Shown in pieces: positions 39,938 through 47,963 of a stretch of 64,000 nucleotides of DNA. Below the pieces are notes generated by a model. It ran no database searches and was not told the origin of the DNA. It worked only from the letters and a program-made list of their open reading frames with translations. The DNA lies in NCBI RefSeq assembly GCF_036226505.1, contig NZ_CP108484.1, positions 5,518,001-5,582,000 on the forward strand. Reading direction: 5' to 3'. The stretch is from Kitasatospora sp. NBC_01246. GTDB lineage: Bacteria > Actinomycetota > Actinomycetes > Streptomycetales > Streptomycetaceae. The position numbers and the translations under genes are program-made. Position 1 is the first letter of the stretch; every line of letters begins with the position of its first letter.

Positions 39938-40288
39938 ATGAAGAGTATGAAGGCGAACCCCCTGCTGGGCTGGTACCGGGCCCTGGCCATTGCGACCGGT
40001 GTGGCCCTGCTCGTGTTCTGCGGCTTCATGGTCGCGAAGTACGGCTTCGACACGGCCGAGGACCTGACCACCTACGTCGCGATGCTGCACGGCTACCTCT
40101 ACGTCGGGTACTTCGTGGTGACCTTCCTGCTCGGCCAGAAGCTCAAGTGGCCGCTGGGCCGGATGCTCCTCACCCTGGCCGCCGGCTGCATCCCGTTCGC
40201 CTCCTTCGTCGCCGAGCGCCGGGTGGTCCGCGAGGCCGGCGAGCGGCTCCCCGCCGCCGGTGCCGCCCGGCAGGCCGCCGGCGTCTGA
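39938..40288 (+). CDS. DUF3817 family membrane protein
   Basis: 116-residue membrane protein with three hydrophobic helices: WYRALAIATGVALLVFCGFMV, YVAMLHGYLYVGYFVVTFLLG and RMLLTLAAGCIPFASFVAERRVV. The AxATG...LHGYLYV and FVAER pattern is that of DUF3817. ATG 39938 is chosen; ATG 39947 is also in frame, and neither has a strong ribosome-binding site. Function unknown. It follows the MarR gene and precedes icmA. Confidence 0.85.
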   Translation: MKSMKANPLLGWYRALAIATGVALLVFCGFMVAKYGFDTAEDLTTYVAMLHGYLYVGYFVVTFLLGQKLKWPLGRMLLTLAAGCIPFASFVAERRVVREAGERLPAAGAARQAAGV

Positions 40289-40314
40289 GCCACGCGCCGT
40301 CCACCGCGCCTTCG

Positions 40315-40349
40315 AGGGCGCCCCTCCCCGCACCGGGGAGGGGCGCCCT
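40315..40349 (+). terminator. terminator after the DUF3817 gene
   Basis: Perfect 15-bp stem (AGGGCGCCCCTCCCC / GGGGAGGGGCGCCCT) with a 5-nt loop, 27 nt past the stop codon. Confidence 0.85.
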
Positions 40350-40452
40350 TCGCTTTCCGGGGCCGCGAACCGGCCCTTCTCGTGCCCGAACCGGCCCTTT
40401 TCGGCGTTTTCCGGCGCGTTCGCCCCCGGCCGGGCCCCGGCTCCATCGACAA

Positions 40453-40489
40453 TTACTAGGACGTCCGAGTAAATTGGTAGGACGTCCTA
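40453..40489 (+). promoter_or_regulatory. paired palindromic boxes upstream of icmA
   Basis: Two copies of TAGGACGTCC start at 40457 and 40478, 21 bp apart (two helical turns). The first lies within TTACTAGGACGTCCGAGTAA (18 of 20 positions symmetric); the second is the perfect palindrome TAGGACGTCCTA. They end 53 nt before the icmA ATG. They are probably an operator for a dimeric regulator. Confidence 0.6.
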
Positions 40490-40542
40490 ACAGTTGTGCC
40501 GTCCACGTGCCGTGGCGGCCGTACGGAGCGGAGTTCGGGGTC

Positions 40543-42228
40543 ATGGACGCCGAGGAGATCGAGCGCGGACGGCAGCGCTGGCAGCAGCGGTACGACAGCT
40601 CCCGCAAGCGGGACGCGGACTTCACCACCCTCTCCGGTGACGAGGTCGAGCCGGTCTACGGCCCGCCCGCGGGCCAGCCGGTCGAGGGCTTCGAGCGGAT
40701 CGGCTGGCCCGGCGAGTACCCGTACACCCGGGGGCTGCACGCCACCGGCTACCGGGGGCGGACGTGGACCATCCGCCAGTTCGCCGGCTTCGGCAACGCC
40801 GAGCAGACCAACGAGCGCTACCGGATGATCCTGGACTCGGGCGGCGGCGGCCTCTCGGTCGCCTTCGACATGCCCACCCTGATGGGGTACGACTCCGACG
40901 ACCCCAAGTCGCTCGGCGAGGTCGGCCACTGCGGCGTGGCGATCGACTCGGCCGCCGACATGGAGGTCCTCTTCAAGGGGATCCCGCTCGGCGACGTCAC
41001 CACCTCGATGACCATCAGCGGCCCGGCCGTCCCGGTCTTCTGCATGTACCTGGTCGCCGCCGAGCGCCAGGGCGTCGACCCGGCGGTGCTCAACGGCACC
41101 CTGCAGACGGACATCTTCAAGGAGTACATCGCGCAGAAGGAGTGGCTCTTCGCGCCCGAGCCGCACCTGCGCCTGATCGGCGACCTGATGGCCTACTGCG
41201 CCGAGGGCATTCCGGCGTACAAGCCGCTCTCGGTCTCCGGCTACCACATCCGCGAGGCCGGCTCGACGGCCGCGCAGGAGCTGGCGTACACGCTGGCGGA
41301 CGGCTTCGCCTACGTCGAACTCGGCCTCTCCCGCGGCCTGGACGTGGACGTCTTCGCGCCCGGCCTCTCCTTCTTCTTCGACGCGCACCTCGACTTCTTC
41401 GAGGAGATCGCCAAGTTCCGCGCCGCGCGCCGGATCTGGGCCCGCTGGATGCGCGACCGCTTCGGCGCCCGGACGGACAAGGCGCAGTGGCTGCGCTTCC
41501 ACACCCAGACCGCCGGGGTCTCGCTGACCGCCCAGCAGCCGTACAACAACGTGGTCCGCACCGCGGTCGAGGCCCTCTCGGCGGTGCTCGGCGGCACCAA
41601 CTCGCTGCACACCAACGCGCTGGACGAGACCCTGGCGCTGCCCTCGGAGCAGGCCGCCGAGATCGCCCTGCGCACCCAGCAGGTGCTGATGGAGGAGACC
41701 GGCATCACCAACGTGGCCGACCCGCTGGGCGGTTCCTGGTACGTCGAGGCGCTCACCGACCGGATCGAGGAGCAGGCCGAGGCGATCTTCCAGCGGATCC
41801 TGGACAAGGGCCGCGAGGACCACGAGATCGGCCCGATCACCTCCGGCATCCTGCGCGGGATCGAGGACGGCTTCTTCACCGGCGAGATCGCCGAGGCGGC
41901 CTTCCAGTACCAGCAGGGCGTCGAGAAGGGCGAGAAGCGGGTCGTCGGCGTCAACTGCCACCCGCGCAGCGTCACCCCCGAGCTGGAGATCCTCCGGGTC
42001 AGCCACGAGGTCGAGCGCGAGCAGGTGCGCGTGCTGGCCGCGCGCAAGGCCGGCCGGGACGAGGCGGCGGTGCGGGCCGGGCTGGACGCGATGCTGGCGG
42101 CGGCCCGCTCGGGCGCGTCGATGATCCCGCCGATGCTGGACGCCGTCCGGGCCGAGGCGACCCTGGGCGAGATCTGCAACGCGCTGCGCGACGAGTGGGG
42201 CATCTACCGGGAGACCGCCTCCTTCTGA
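40543..42228 (+). CDS. icmA: isobutyryl-CoA mutase large subunit
   Basis: 561-residue substrate-binding (TIM-barrel) subunit of a B12-dependent acyl-CoA mutase, converting isobutyryl-CoA to n-butyryl-CoA. It lacks the C-terminal cobalamin-binding domain, which in the IcmA/IcmB type is a separate small subunit not encoded here. Phe80 (RQFAGFG) and Gln198 (KEYIAQKEW) are present where methylmalonyl-CoA mutase has Tyr and Arg, the known specificity pair. ATG 40543 gives exactly this numbering and follows GGAG. Twin GGACGTCC boxes lie upstream. MeaB at 30.3 kb could be its chaperone. Confidence 0.93.
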   Translation: MDAEEIERGRQRWQQRYDSSRKRDADFTTLSGDEVEPVYGPPAGQPVEGFERIGWPGEYPYTRGLHATGYRGRTWTIRQFAGFGNAEQTNERYRMILDSGGGGLSVAFDMPTLMGYDSDDPKSLGEVGHCGVAIDSAADMEVLFKGIPLGDVTTSMTISGPAVPVFCMYLVAAERQGVDPAVLNGTLQTDIFKEYIAQKEWLFAPEPHLRLIGDLMAYCAEGIPAYKPLSVSGYHIREAGSTAAQELAYTLADGFAYVELGLSRGLDVDVFAPGLSFFFDAHLDFFEEIAKFRAARRIWARWMRDRFGARTDKAQWLRFHTQTAGVSLTAQQPYNNVVRTAVEALSAVLGGTNSLHTNALDETLALPSEQAAEIALRTQQVLMEETGITNVADPLGGSWYVEALTDRIEEQAEAIFQRILDKGREDHEIGPITSGILRGIEDGFFTGEIAEAAFQYQQGVEKGEKRVVGVNCHPRSVTPELEILRVSHEVEREQVRVLAARKAGRDEAAVRAGLDAMLAAARSGASMIPPMLDAVRAEATLGEICNALRDEWGIYRETASF

Positions 42229-42246
42229 CGAACGGGGCAGCCCCCT

Positions 42247-42296
42247 GGACGCCGAGAACCGCCCCGCGCAGTCGCGCGGGGCGGTTCTCGGCGTCC
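42247..42296. terminator. bidirectional terminator
   Basis: Perfect 23-bp stem (42247–42269 with 42274–42296) with the 4-nt loop AGTC, between the convergent icmA and TetR genes. Confidence 0.92.
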
Positions 42297-42298
42297 GC

Positions 42299-42994
42299 TC
42301 AGCCGGCGAGGAGCCGCGGGAACGGTCCGAGCAGCAGCTCGGTGAAGCGGCGGATCCACTCGGCGGTGATCGGCTCGCCGCTGACCAGCACCCGGTGCTC
42401 GACCGTCCCGGCGATGATGTCGAAGATGATGTCGATCTCCTCGGCGGCCGCCGCCGGGTCGCCGTCCGGGGCGAGTTCGCCGCGCGCCTGGGCGGCGGCC
42501 CGGCCCTGGCGGACCAGGTGCTTCTGCGGGTCCACGATCGCCTCCCGGATCCGCCGCCGCAGCTGCCGGTCCCGGGTGCCCTCGGCGAACAGCGCGAGCA
42601 GCGCGGCCTGCGTCTCCGGGCGGACCAGCAGACCGGCGAACTGGGCCACCACGGCCTCGATGTCGGCCCGGAGGCTGCCGAGGTCGTGCATCACCAGCTC
42701 GTCGAAGAGGCTCGCGACGGCGTCCACCACCAGCTCGTTCTTGGAGGGCCAGCGGCGGTACAGGGTGGTCTTGGCGACCTTGGCGCGGGTGGCCACGTGG
42801 CCCATGGTCAGCCCGCCCCAGCCGAGTTCGGCCAGTGCCTCGCGGGTGGCGTCGAGGATGGCGGTGTCGGCGGCCGCGCTGCGCGGGCGGCCCTTGGCCC
42901 GGGTGGCGGTGCTCTCGGCGCCGTCCGGGGCCTGTGGGGGGTCTTCACGGCCCGCCGGGCACGCCGGGGTCGCGGGGGGCTGGGGGGCCGGCAC
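42299..42994 (-). CDS. TetR-family transcriptional regulator
   Basis: 231-residue regulator. After a Pro/Ala-rich leader of about 38 residues, the HTH reads ILDATREALAELGWGGLTMGHVATRAKVAKTTLYRRWPSKNELVVDAV; the C-terminal ligand domain belongs to the TetR_C group. GTG 42994 is chosen because AAGGAGG lies 4 nt upstream. A TACT-N4-AGTA sequence covers 43012–43023, just upstream, fitting autoregulation. Its ligand may be an acyl-CoA, but this is only suggested by context and motif type. Confidence 0.9.
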   Translation of the reverse strand: MPAPQPPATPACPAGREDPPQAPDGAESTATRAKGRPRSAAADTAILDATREALAELGWGGLTMGHVATRAKVAKTTLYRRWPSKNELVVDAVASLFDELVMHDLGSLRADIEAVVAQFAGLLVRPETQAALLALFAEGTRDRQLRRRIREAIVDPQKHLVRQGRAAAQARGELAPDGDPAAAAEEIDIIFDIIAGTVEHRVLVSGEPITAEWIRRFTELLLGPFPRLLAG

Positions 42995-43361
42995 CGGGCC
43001 TCCTTGCGATGTACTGGTAAGTAACATGGGTGGGGCAGGTAACGGTAGCGACTGTTCCCCGTCGGGGTCAGCGGATGCGGGCGGGAAAGTGGGGCAGCTC
43101 ACGTCCCGGGACGCCGGGATGGGGTTGCGGCGGGGGGCCTCGGTCCAGTTACGCTACGACTCGTAGCGAAAGCAGTGACGACCAGGCGTCGTGACCCCGT
43201 GGGGCGGGGACGGCGCGGGCGCGGATGGGGATCCGCGCCGAACGGTTCAGGTTACCGGGGGACGGGCCGTCCACCTGGGGAATCGCCGCCGCGCAGCCCG
43301 CGCGGTGCGACTTTCCGGAGGTTGGTGCCCGTCAGCGGCGCGGACGGGGGAGGATAGTGCC
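42995..43361. promoter_or_regulatory. divergent region, TetR gene / thioredoxin gene
   Basis: 367 nt with no gene. GTACTGGTAAGTAA at 43011–43024 (reverse TTACT-N4-AGTAC) is a likely TetR operator. The thioredoxin gene is preceded by GGGGGAGGA at 43345–43353. A sequence TTACGCTACGACTCGTAGCG near 43150 contains the palindrome CGCTACGACTCGTAGCG (arms CGCTACGA / TCGTAGCG around one C), which may be a second operator. Confidence 0.5.
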
Positions 43362-44357
43362 ATGCAGCCACGGAATTCGCGTCTCAACAGCTCCGCCCTG
43401 CGCGGTGCGGTCGACCTCGCCGCAGTGAAGGCAGCCGGCGAGGCCGCCCAGAAGGCCGAGCAGGCCAGGGCCGAGCGGGCCCGCCAGGCGGCGGCCGCCG
43501 AGGCGGCCGGAGTCGCCCCGGCCCAGCCCGCGTACCCGCTCGTCATCGATGTCACCGAGGACACCTTCGAGACCGAGGTCGTCCAGCGCTCCACCGAAGT
43601 GCCGGTGGTCATCGACTTCTGGGCCGAGTGGTGCGGTCCGTGCAAGCAGCTCAGCCCGATGCTGGAGCGGCTGGCGGAGGAGTACGCCGGCCGGATCGTG
43701 CTCGCCAAGATCGACGTCGAGGCCAACCAGCTGCTCACCCAGCAGTTCGGCATCCAGGGCGTCCCGGCCGTGATGGCCGTGGTGGCCGGCCAGCTGGTGC
43801 CGCTGTTCCAGGGCGCCGAGAGCGAGGCCAACGTCCGCAAGGTGCTGGACCAGCTGATCCTGGTGGCCGAGCAGCGCTTCGGCGTGGTCGGCGGGGCCGG
43901 GGCACCGGCCGAGGCGTCGGGCGAGGCCGAGACGTACCTGCCGGAGGACCCGGCCCTGGCGGCCGCGCACGAGGCGCTGGACCGGGGGGACCTCGGCGGC
44001 GCCGTCCAGGCGTACCGGAACGTGCTGGCCGACGAGCCGGGCAACACCGAGGCCCGGCTCGGCCTGGCCCAGGCGGAGCTGCTGCGCCGGGTGGAGGGTC
44101 TGGACCTGGCGGGCGTCCGCGCGGCGGCCGCGGCCGACCCGAAGGACGTCGCGGCCCAGCTGGACGCGGCCGACCTGGACCTGGTGGGCGGTCACGTCGA
44201 GGACGCCTTCGGGCGCCTGGTGGCCACCGTCGGGCGGACCTTCGGCGAGGACCGGGACACCGTCCGGCTCCGGCTGCTGGAGCTGTTCGAGGTGATCGGC
44301 ACCGACGACCCGAGAGTGACGGCGGCGCGCGGCGCGCTGGCCCGCGTGCTGTTCTGA
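43362..44357 (+). CDS. thioredoxin-domain protein with TPR domain (CnoX/YbbN-like)
   Basis: 331-residue chaperedoxin-type protein. An N-terminal Ala/Glu-rich helix (residues 15–50) is followed by a thioredoxin domain with active site FWAEWCGPCKQLSP and cis-Pro in GIQGVPAVMAV, then a TPR_20-like helical domain. Relatives protect proteins from over-oxidation and pass them to chaperones; unlike E. coli CnoX this one keeps CGPC. ATG 43362 follows GGGGGAGG. A strong terminator follows. Confidence 0.9.
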   Translation: MQPRNSRLNSSALRGAVDLAAVKAAGEAAQKAEQARAERARQAAAAEAAGVAPAQPAYPLVIDVTEDTFETEVVQRSTEVPVVIDFWAEWCGPCKQLSPMLERLAEEYAGRIVLAKIDVEANQLLTQQFGIQGVPAVMAVVAGQLVPLFQGAESEANVRKVLDQLILVAEQRFGVVGGAGAPAEASGEAETYLPEDPALAAAHEALDRGDLGGAVQAYRNVLADEPGNTEARLGLAQAELLRRVEGLDLAGVRAAAAADPKDVAAQLDAADLDLVGGHVEDAFGRLVATVGRTFGEDRDTVRLRLLELFEVIGTDDPRVTAARGALARVLF

Positions 44358-44459
44358 GGACCGTCCAACGGCCGGTTCTGGCACGGCGGATGACCTGCGG
44401 TGTCGCTGACGATTTGGCGACAATCCGGTCATCGGTCCAGAGGTTTACCAAATCTTGAC

Positions 44460-44502
44460 AACACCCGTGGGTGGTCACTTCAGGTGACCGCCCACGGGTG
44501 TT
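44460..44502 (+). terminator. terminator after the thioredoxin-TPR gene
   Basis: 19-bp stem (44460–44478 with 44484–44502, one U·G pair) with a 5-nt loop, followed by TTT. Confidence 0.9.
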
Positions 44503-45055
44503 TCGCTGGTGTTTCCGGCGGATTTCGTCCTCACCGTTCCTTCAATTCATCACTCTGGGTGTGCGGGCGGCCATTTCCATGATCGCCGCCGTCCGATGTT
44601 GGATTACCCGTCAGTAATGAACCCCTTGTGCTTCGCCCGGGATTCAAGCAGCATCGGCGACGCCCGGTCCCAGCGTTCAGCCCCCCGACAGCCGGTCGGT
44701 GGGCGGAGCCAGGGATCCCCACCGGGTGAGCCGCCGGCCGAGGCCGGCGGTGGGAGGGCAGGGGGGTATCCGCGGTCCCACGGCGGTTCCTGTCCTTCGA
44801 ACCGGCCGCGCGGCCCGCGCGGTCGCTGGTTGTCGCTCGGGGGTGATCGCCGATGTCGTCGGTCCTGCCCGCCGCCCCGCAAGGGCGGTCGGTGAAGGGA
44901 CGGGAGTGCCGCTGTGTGCCGGCCGCTCCCGCGTCCGACGACGCCAACGGCGCTCTCCGCTACCGAGGACGTAGCTCTCTCCCATCCCAGGCCCCCACCG
45001 GTGCGCGACGCACCGCCGGGGAGCCGGAGATGTACGTCCTAGAAGGAGGACTCGC
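44503..45055. promoter_or_regulatory. long upstream region of the DUF6230 operon
   Basis: About 550 nt with no convincing gene; short open frames here are Pro/Arg/Gly-rich and unlike coding sequence. ATTACCCGTCAGTAAT (44603–44618) is an inverted repeat with 5-bp arms and matches the TetR-type motif near 43011. A 9-bp hairpin with a 2-nt loop lies at 44731–44750. A long 5' leader is possible if the promoter lies near the motif. Confidence 0.45.
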
Positions 45056-45721
45056 ATGTCCCAGACCTACGGCAAGACCCGCTGGAAGCGCTTCGCCCTG
45101 GTGATGGTGCCCAGCCTCGCGGCCACCGCCGCGGTGGGCGTCGCACTGGCGAACAACGCGCTGGCGGCTTCGTTCAGCGTCTCCGGCCAGAGCTTCAAGG
45201 TCACCACGGCCGAGCTGCACGGCTCCAACTTCGCGCAGTTCGGCTCGATCGACGCGGAGACCAACGGCACGCCGCACCCGGTGGCCATCTCGGCGTTCGA
45301 CTCGGCCACCATCAAGAGCCTCTGCCAGTCCGTGGTGACCGACCCCAACGTCATCCCCGGCCTGCCGTGGAAGCTGCCGAAGATCACCCTGCGCCTGGAG
45401 GCCGGCCAGAGTGACGACCCGGCGAAGCAGGTCACTGCCAAGAACCTGCTGATCGACCTGGAGCAGCTGAACGCGGACGCCGAGTTCACCAACATCAACA
45501 TCGGCCAGGACGCGTCCACCCTGAAGGGCACCGCCACCCAGGGCTGGAAGTCCAAGCTCGGTACCGGCCTGCCCTCCGGCGCCACGGGCTTCGCCCAGGC
45601 CGCCGACAAGGCCGACCTGTCCAACGTGCAGCAGACCGCCTGGGCCACCTCGGCCGGCACCTTCAAGCTCCAGGGCCTGAAGCTCAACCTGCACACCGAC
45701 GGCGGGCACGAGTGCTACTAG
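45056..45721 (+). CDS. DUF6230 family exported protein
   Basis: 221-residue protein with a signal-type N-terminus (KTRWKRFALVMVPSLAATAAVGVALANNALA) and a beta-rich exported domain with segments FSVSGQSFKVTTAELHG, PHPVAISAFDSATIKSLCQSVV, LNADAEFTNINIGQDAS and AGTFKLQGLKLNLHTDGGHECY. This is the DUF6230 pattern; as I recall, relatives are sometimes labelled cholesterol esterase, but no Ser-hydrolase motif is present. A strong AGAAGGAGGA precedes ATG 45056. It is the first gene of a three-gene operon with a DUF6114 membrane protein and a second secreted protein. Confidence 0.88.
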   Translation: MSQTYGKTRWKRFALVMVPSLAATAAVGVALANNALAASFSVSGQSFKVTTAELHGSNFAQFGSIDAETNGTPHPVAISAFDSATIKSLCQSVVTDPNVIPGLPWKLPKITLRLEAGQSDDPAKQVTAKNLLIDLEQLNADAEFTNINIGQDASTLKGTATQGWKSKLGTGLPSGATGFAQAADKADLSNVQQTAWATSAGTFKLQGLKLNLHTDGGHECY

Positions 45722-45852
45722 GCCGTTGACCGGCGGCGGGCCCCGGCCCGCCGCCGACCGCGGTACCCGGGGGGTCGGGGGCGGTGCGTGCGCCGTCCCG
45801 GGCCCTCCCCCTCCCGTTTTTCGCCTCGTTCACACCATCGAGGAGCTGCATC

Positions 45853-46479
45853 GTGTCCAGCGCCCTTGCCGAGTTCCGGCCCGCCGAGCACGAGAACCCC
45901 GCCCAGTGGGTGCGTCGGGTGTTCCGTAACTTCCGCCGGTCCCGGCCGTTCTACGGCGGCTTGCTGGCCATGATCGCCGGCGTCCCGATCATGTACTTCC
46001 CGTACGCCAAGCTGGCGTTGAACGGCATGACCGTCACCATGGCGACCACGGCCGGTGCCGGGTCATTGATCATCGGGGTCCTGCTGATCGTGCTTGGCCT
46101 GACCGCCTGGTTCCAGCCGGCCGTCCGATTCTTCGCCGGCATCGCCACCACGCTGCTGACCCTGATCTCGATCCCGGTCTCCAATCTCTCCGGTTTCGGC
46201 ATGGCGCTGCTGCCCGGTCTGATCGGCGGCGGGCTGATGCTCTCCTGGGCGCCGAACCCGGCCGCGCCGACGACCGAGGCGGTCGCCGCCGGCGCCGGCG
46301 GCGCCAAGACCCTGCCGTCGACGGCGTCCGAGGAGCCCGGCACCGCGGAGTTCGCCGCCGAGGAGCCCGCCACCGCGCCGCTGCCGGCCGTCCCCGCGCA
46401 GGCCGCCCCGGCCGACGGCGGTACCGCCGGGGCCGGCGTCCCGTCGCAGCACACCGGTGACCAGAAGGAGGCACGGTGA
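45853..46479 (+). CDS. DUF6114 family membrane protein
   Basis: 208-residue membrane protein. A basic N-terminal region (FRNFRRSRPFYGGLLAM) leads into four hydrophobic helices up to about residue 136 (ending GLIGGGLMLSWAPNP), followed by an Ala/Pro/Glu-rich cytoplasmic or external tail of about 70 residues. This matches DUF6114, which I recall as a usual neighbour of DUF6230. GTG 45853 follows GAGGAG. The stop overlaps the next start by GTGA. Confidence 0.87.
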   Translation: MSSALAEFRPAEHENPAQWVRRVFRNFRRSRPFYGGLLAMIAGVPIMYFPYAKLALNGMTVTMATTAGAGSLIIGVLLIVLGLTAWFQPAVRFFAGIATTLLTLISIPVSNLSGFGMALLPGLIGGGLMLSWAPNPAAPTTEAVAAGAGGAKTLPSTASEEPGTAEFAAEEPATAPLPAVPAQAAPADGGTAGAGVPSQHTGDQKEAR

Positions 46480-47888
46480 GCGGGTCCCAGGAGCCGCGGG
46501 CGGAGCAGCGCTCCGGGCGGCACGCGGCGCCCCGCACGCCCGTCCGGGTCCGGCTCAGAGGCCGTGCGCTGGCGATGGCCGCGGTGCCGACCGCGCTGCT
46601 GATGGCCGCCGCCTACACGCCGAACGCCGCGATCGCCGAGACCTCGGCGGGCAAGCCCTGCGCCACCGCGCCGGACACCGCGCCGCCGGTGGTGGCTGAG
46701 ACCCCGGTGCCCAAGAGCGAGCTGCCCCCGCCGCTGCCCGGTCCGTCGGTGCCGCTCCCGGAGAGCCCGGCGACCACCCCGGCGGACACGCCGACCGGTG
46801 TGCCGACCGGTGCGCCGACCGGTGCTCCGACGAGCACGCCCACCACGGTGCCCGGCACCCCGGCCCCCTCGTCCTCGCCGGCCTCGGCCCCGGTCCGGTC
46901 CGCGACCACCGGCGGGTCCGGCGGCGGCGTCGTCCAGGCCGGGCTGATCGACGACATCGTCGGTGGGATCACCAACCTGATCCACCCGAGCGCGTCGGCG
47001 AGCCCGTCCGCCTCCGCCACCACGGCCGCTCCGGCGCCGACCCAGGCCCCGGCGACCGCGCCCGCCGCGGGAAACCGCGCGGTGGCCCCGGCCGCCGCCA
47101 CCCAGGCGCCCGCCGCGCCCGCGCCGTCCGCCGCCACGACGCCCCCGGCCGCCGGGTCGGGGACGCCGAGCCCGGCGGCCACCACGCCGGGCGCCAAGGC
47201 GAGCACGCCGGGTGCCAAGGCGAGCGGCAAGCCGTCCGCGGGTGCGAAGGCCACCGGGTCGGCCACGCCGTCGGGCCCGGCCACGCCGTCCGCCTCGGGC
47301 ACGCCGTCCGCCTCGGGCACGCCGAGCAAGGACCCGAACTGCCTGGTCCCGATGAAGGGCCTGGCCGCCGGGGAGAAGACGGACAACGCGATCCTCGTCC
47401 CGGACCAGAACTGGACCCTGCAGACCAGCCGGCTGACCCTCAACCACGCCGTCCTGATGGGCGTGGTCAAGGTCCAGACGCCGACCGGCACCAAGCGGGT
47501 GCTGAAGTTCGTGGTCGACAGCGTGGACATCGAGAACCTCGACATGTCGACCCTTGAGGGCAACGGCAAGACCTTCCACGTCAAGGGCGCCCCCGGCTCG
47601 GTCTCCACGATGCGCAAGGGCCCGGTCACCATGTACGTGGAGAAGCTCTCCGGCCACCTGTCCAAGGTGCTCGGCCTGCCGATCCCGATCGACCTGGGCG
47701 AGCTCACGCTGACCCCGGACGGGCCGCTTCCGCAGTGGCTGTACGACCTGATCGGCAAGCTCGAACTGCCGCTCTGGCTGGAGATGACCGGTGTCACCGC
47801 GGTCCAGTCCGGCCAGTTCGGCGGCACGCTGAAGATCCCCGGCATGCAGCTCTACAACGACGACAAGCCGTACGTCGGCAACCAGTAG
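46476..47888 (+). CDS. secreted protein with long Pro/Ala/Thr-rich linker
   Basis: 470-residue protein. A hydrophobic leader (about residues 31–53, ALAMAAVPTALLMAAAYTPNAAIA) is followed by about 230 residues of Pro/Thr/Ala/Ser-rich linker with short repeats (TPTGVPTGAPTGAPTSTPT; SASGTP), interrupted by VVQAGLIDDIVGGITNLI. A folded C-terminal domain of about 180 residues begins at CLVPMKGLAAGEKTDN. Its strands (QTSRLTLNHAVLMGVVKVQT; VLKFVVDSVDIENLDM) suggest a beta-sheet lipid-binding-like fold, which is inference. GTG 46476 overlaps the previous stop and follows GAAGGAGG. Function unknown. Confidence 0.82.
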   Translation: MSGSQEPRAEQRSGRHAAPRTPVRVRLRGRALAMAAVPTALLMAAAYTPNAAIAETSAGKPCATAPDTAPPVVAETPVPKSELPPPLPGPSVPLPESPATTPADTPTGVPTGAPTGAPTSTPTTVPGTPAPSSSPASAPVRSATTGGSGGGVVQAGLIDDIVGGITNLIHPSASASPSASATTAAPAPTQAPATAPAAGNRAVAPAAATQAPAAPAPSAATTPPAAGSGTPSPAATTPGAKASTPGAKASGKPSAGAKATGSATPSGPATPSASGTPSASGTPSKDPNCLVPMKGLAAGEKTDNAILVPDQNWTLQTSRLTLNHAVLMGVVKVQTPTGTKRVLKFVVDSVDIENLDMSTLEGNGKTFHVKGAPGSVSTMRKGPVTMYVEKLSGHLSKVLGLPIPIDLGELTLTPDGPLPQWLYDLIGKLELPLWLEMTGVTAVQSGQFGGTLKIPGMQLYNDDKPYVGNQ

Positions 47889-47899
47889 CGGCGGCGAGA

Positions 47900-47948
47900 A
47901 CGCCCGTGGGGCGGCCCCTCCGACGAGGAGGGGCCGCCCCACGGGCGT
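47900..47948. terminator. bidirectional terminator
   Basis: Perfect 22-bp stem (47900–47921 with 47927–47948) with a 5-nt loop, between the convergent secreted-protein gene and pyk. Confidence 0.92.
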
Positions 47949-47963
47949 GTTCGCGGGCGGGTG

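Noticed and set aside
44531-44947. Small open frames on both strands in the gap upstream of the DUF6230 gene
   Set aside because: Pro/Arg/Gly-rich composition, no ribosome site and no resemblance to known proteins; the gap is better read as regulatory DNA.
44620-45050. Possible riboswitch in the long leader of the DUF6230 operon
   Set aside because: Only short GC-rich hairpins were seen; no conserved ydaO, cobalamin or other riboswitch core could be recognised.
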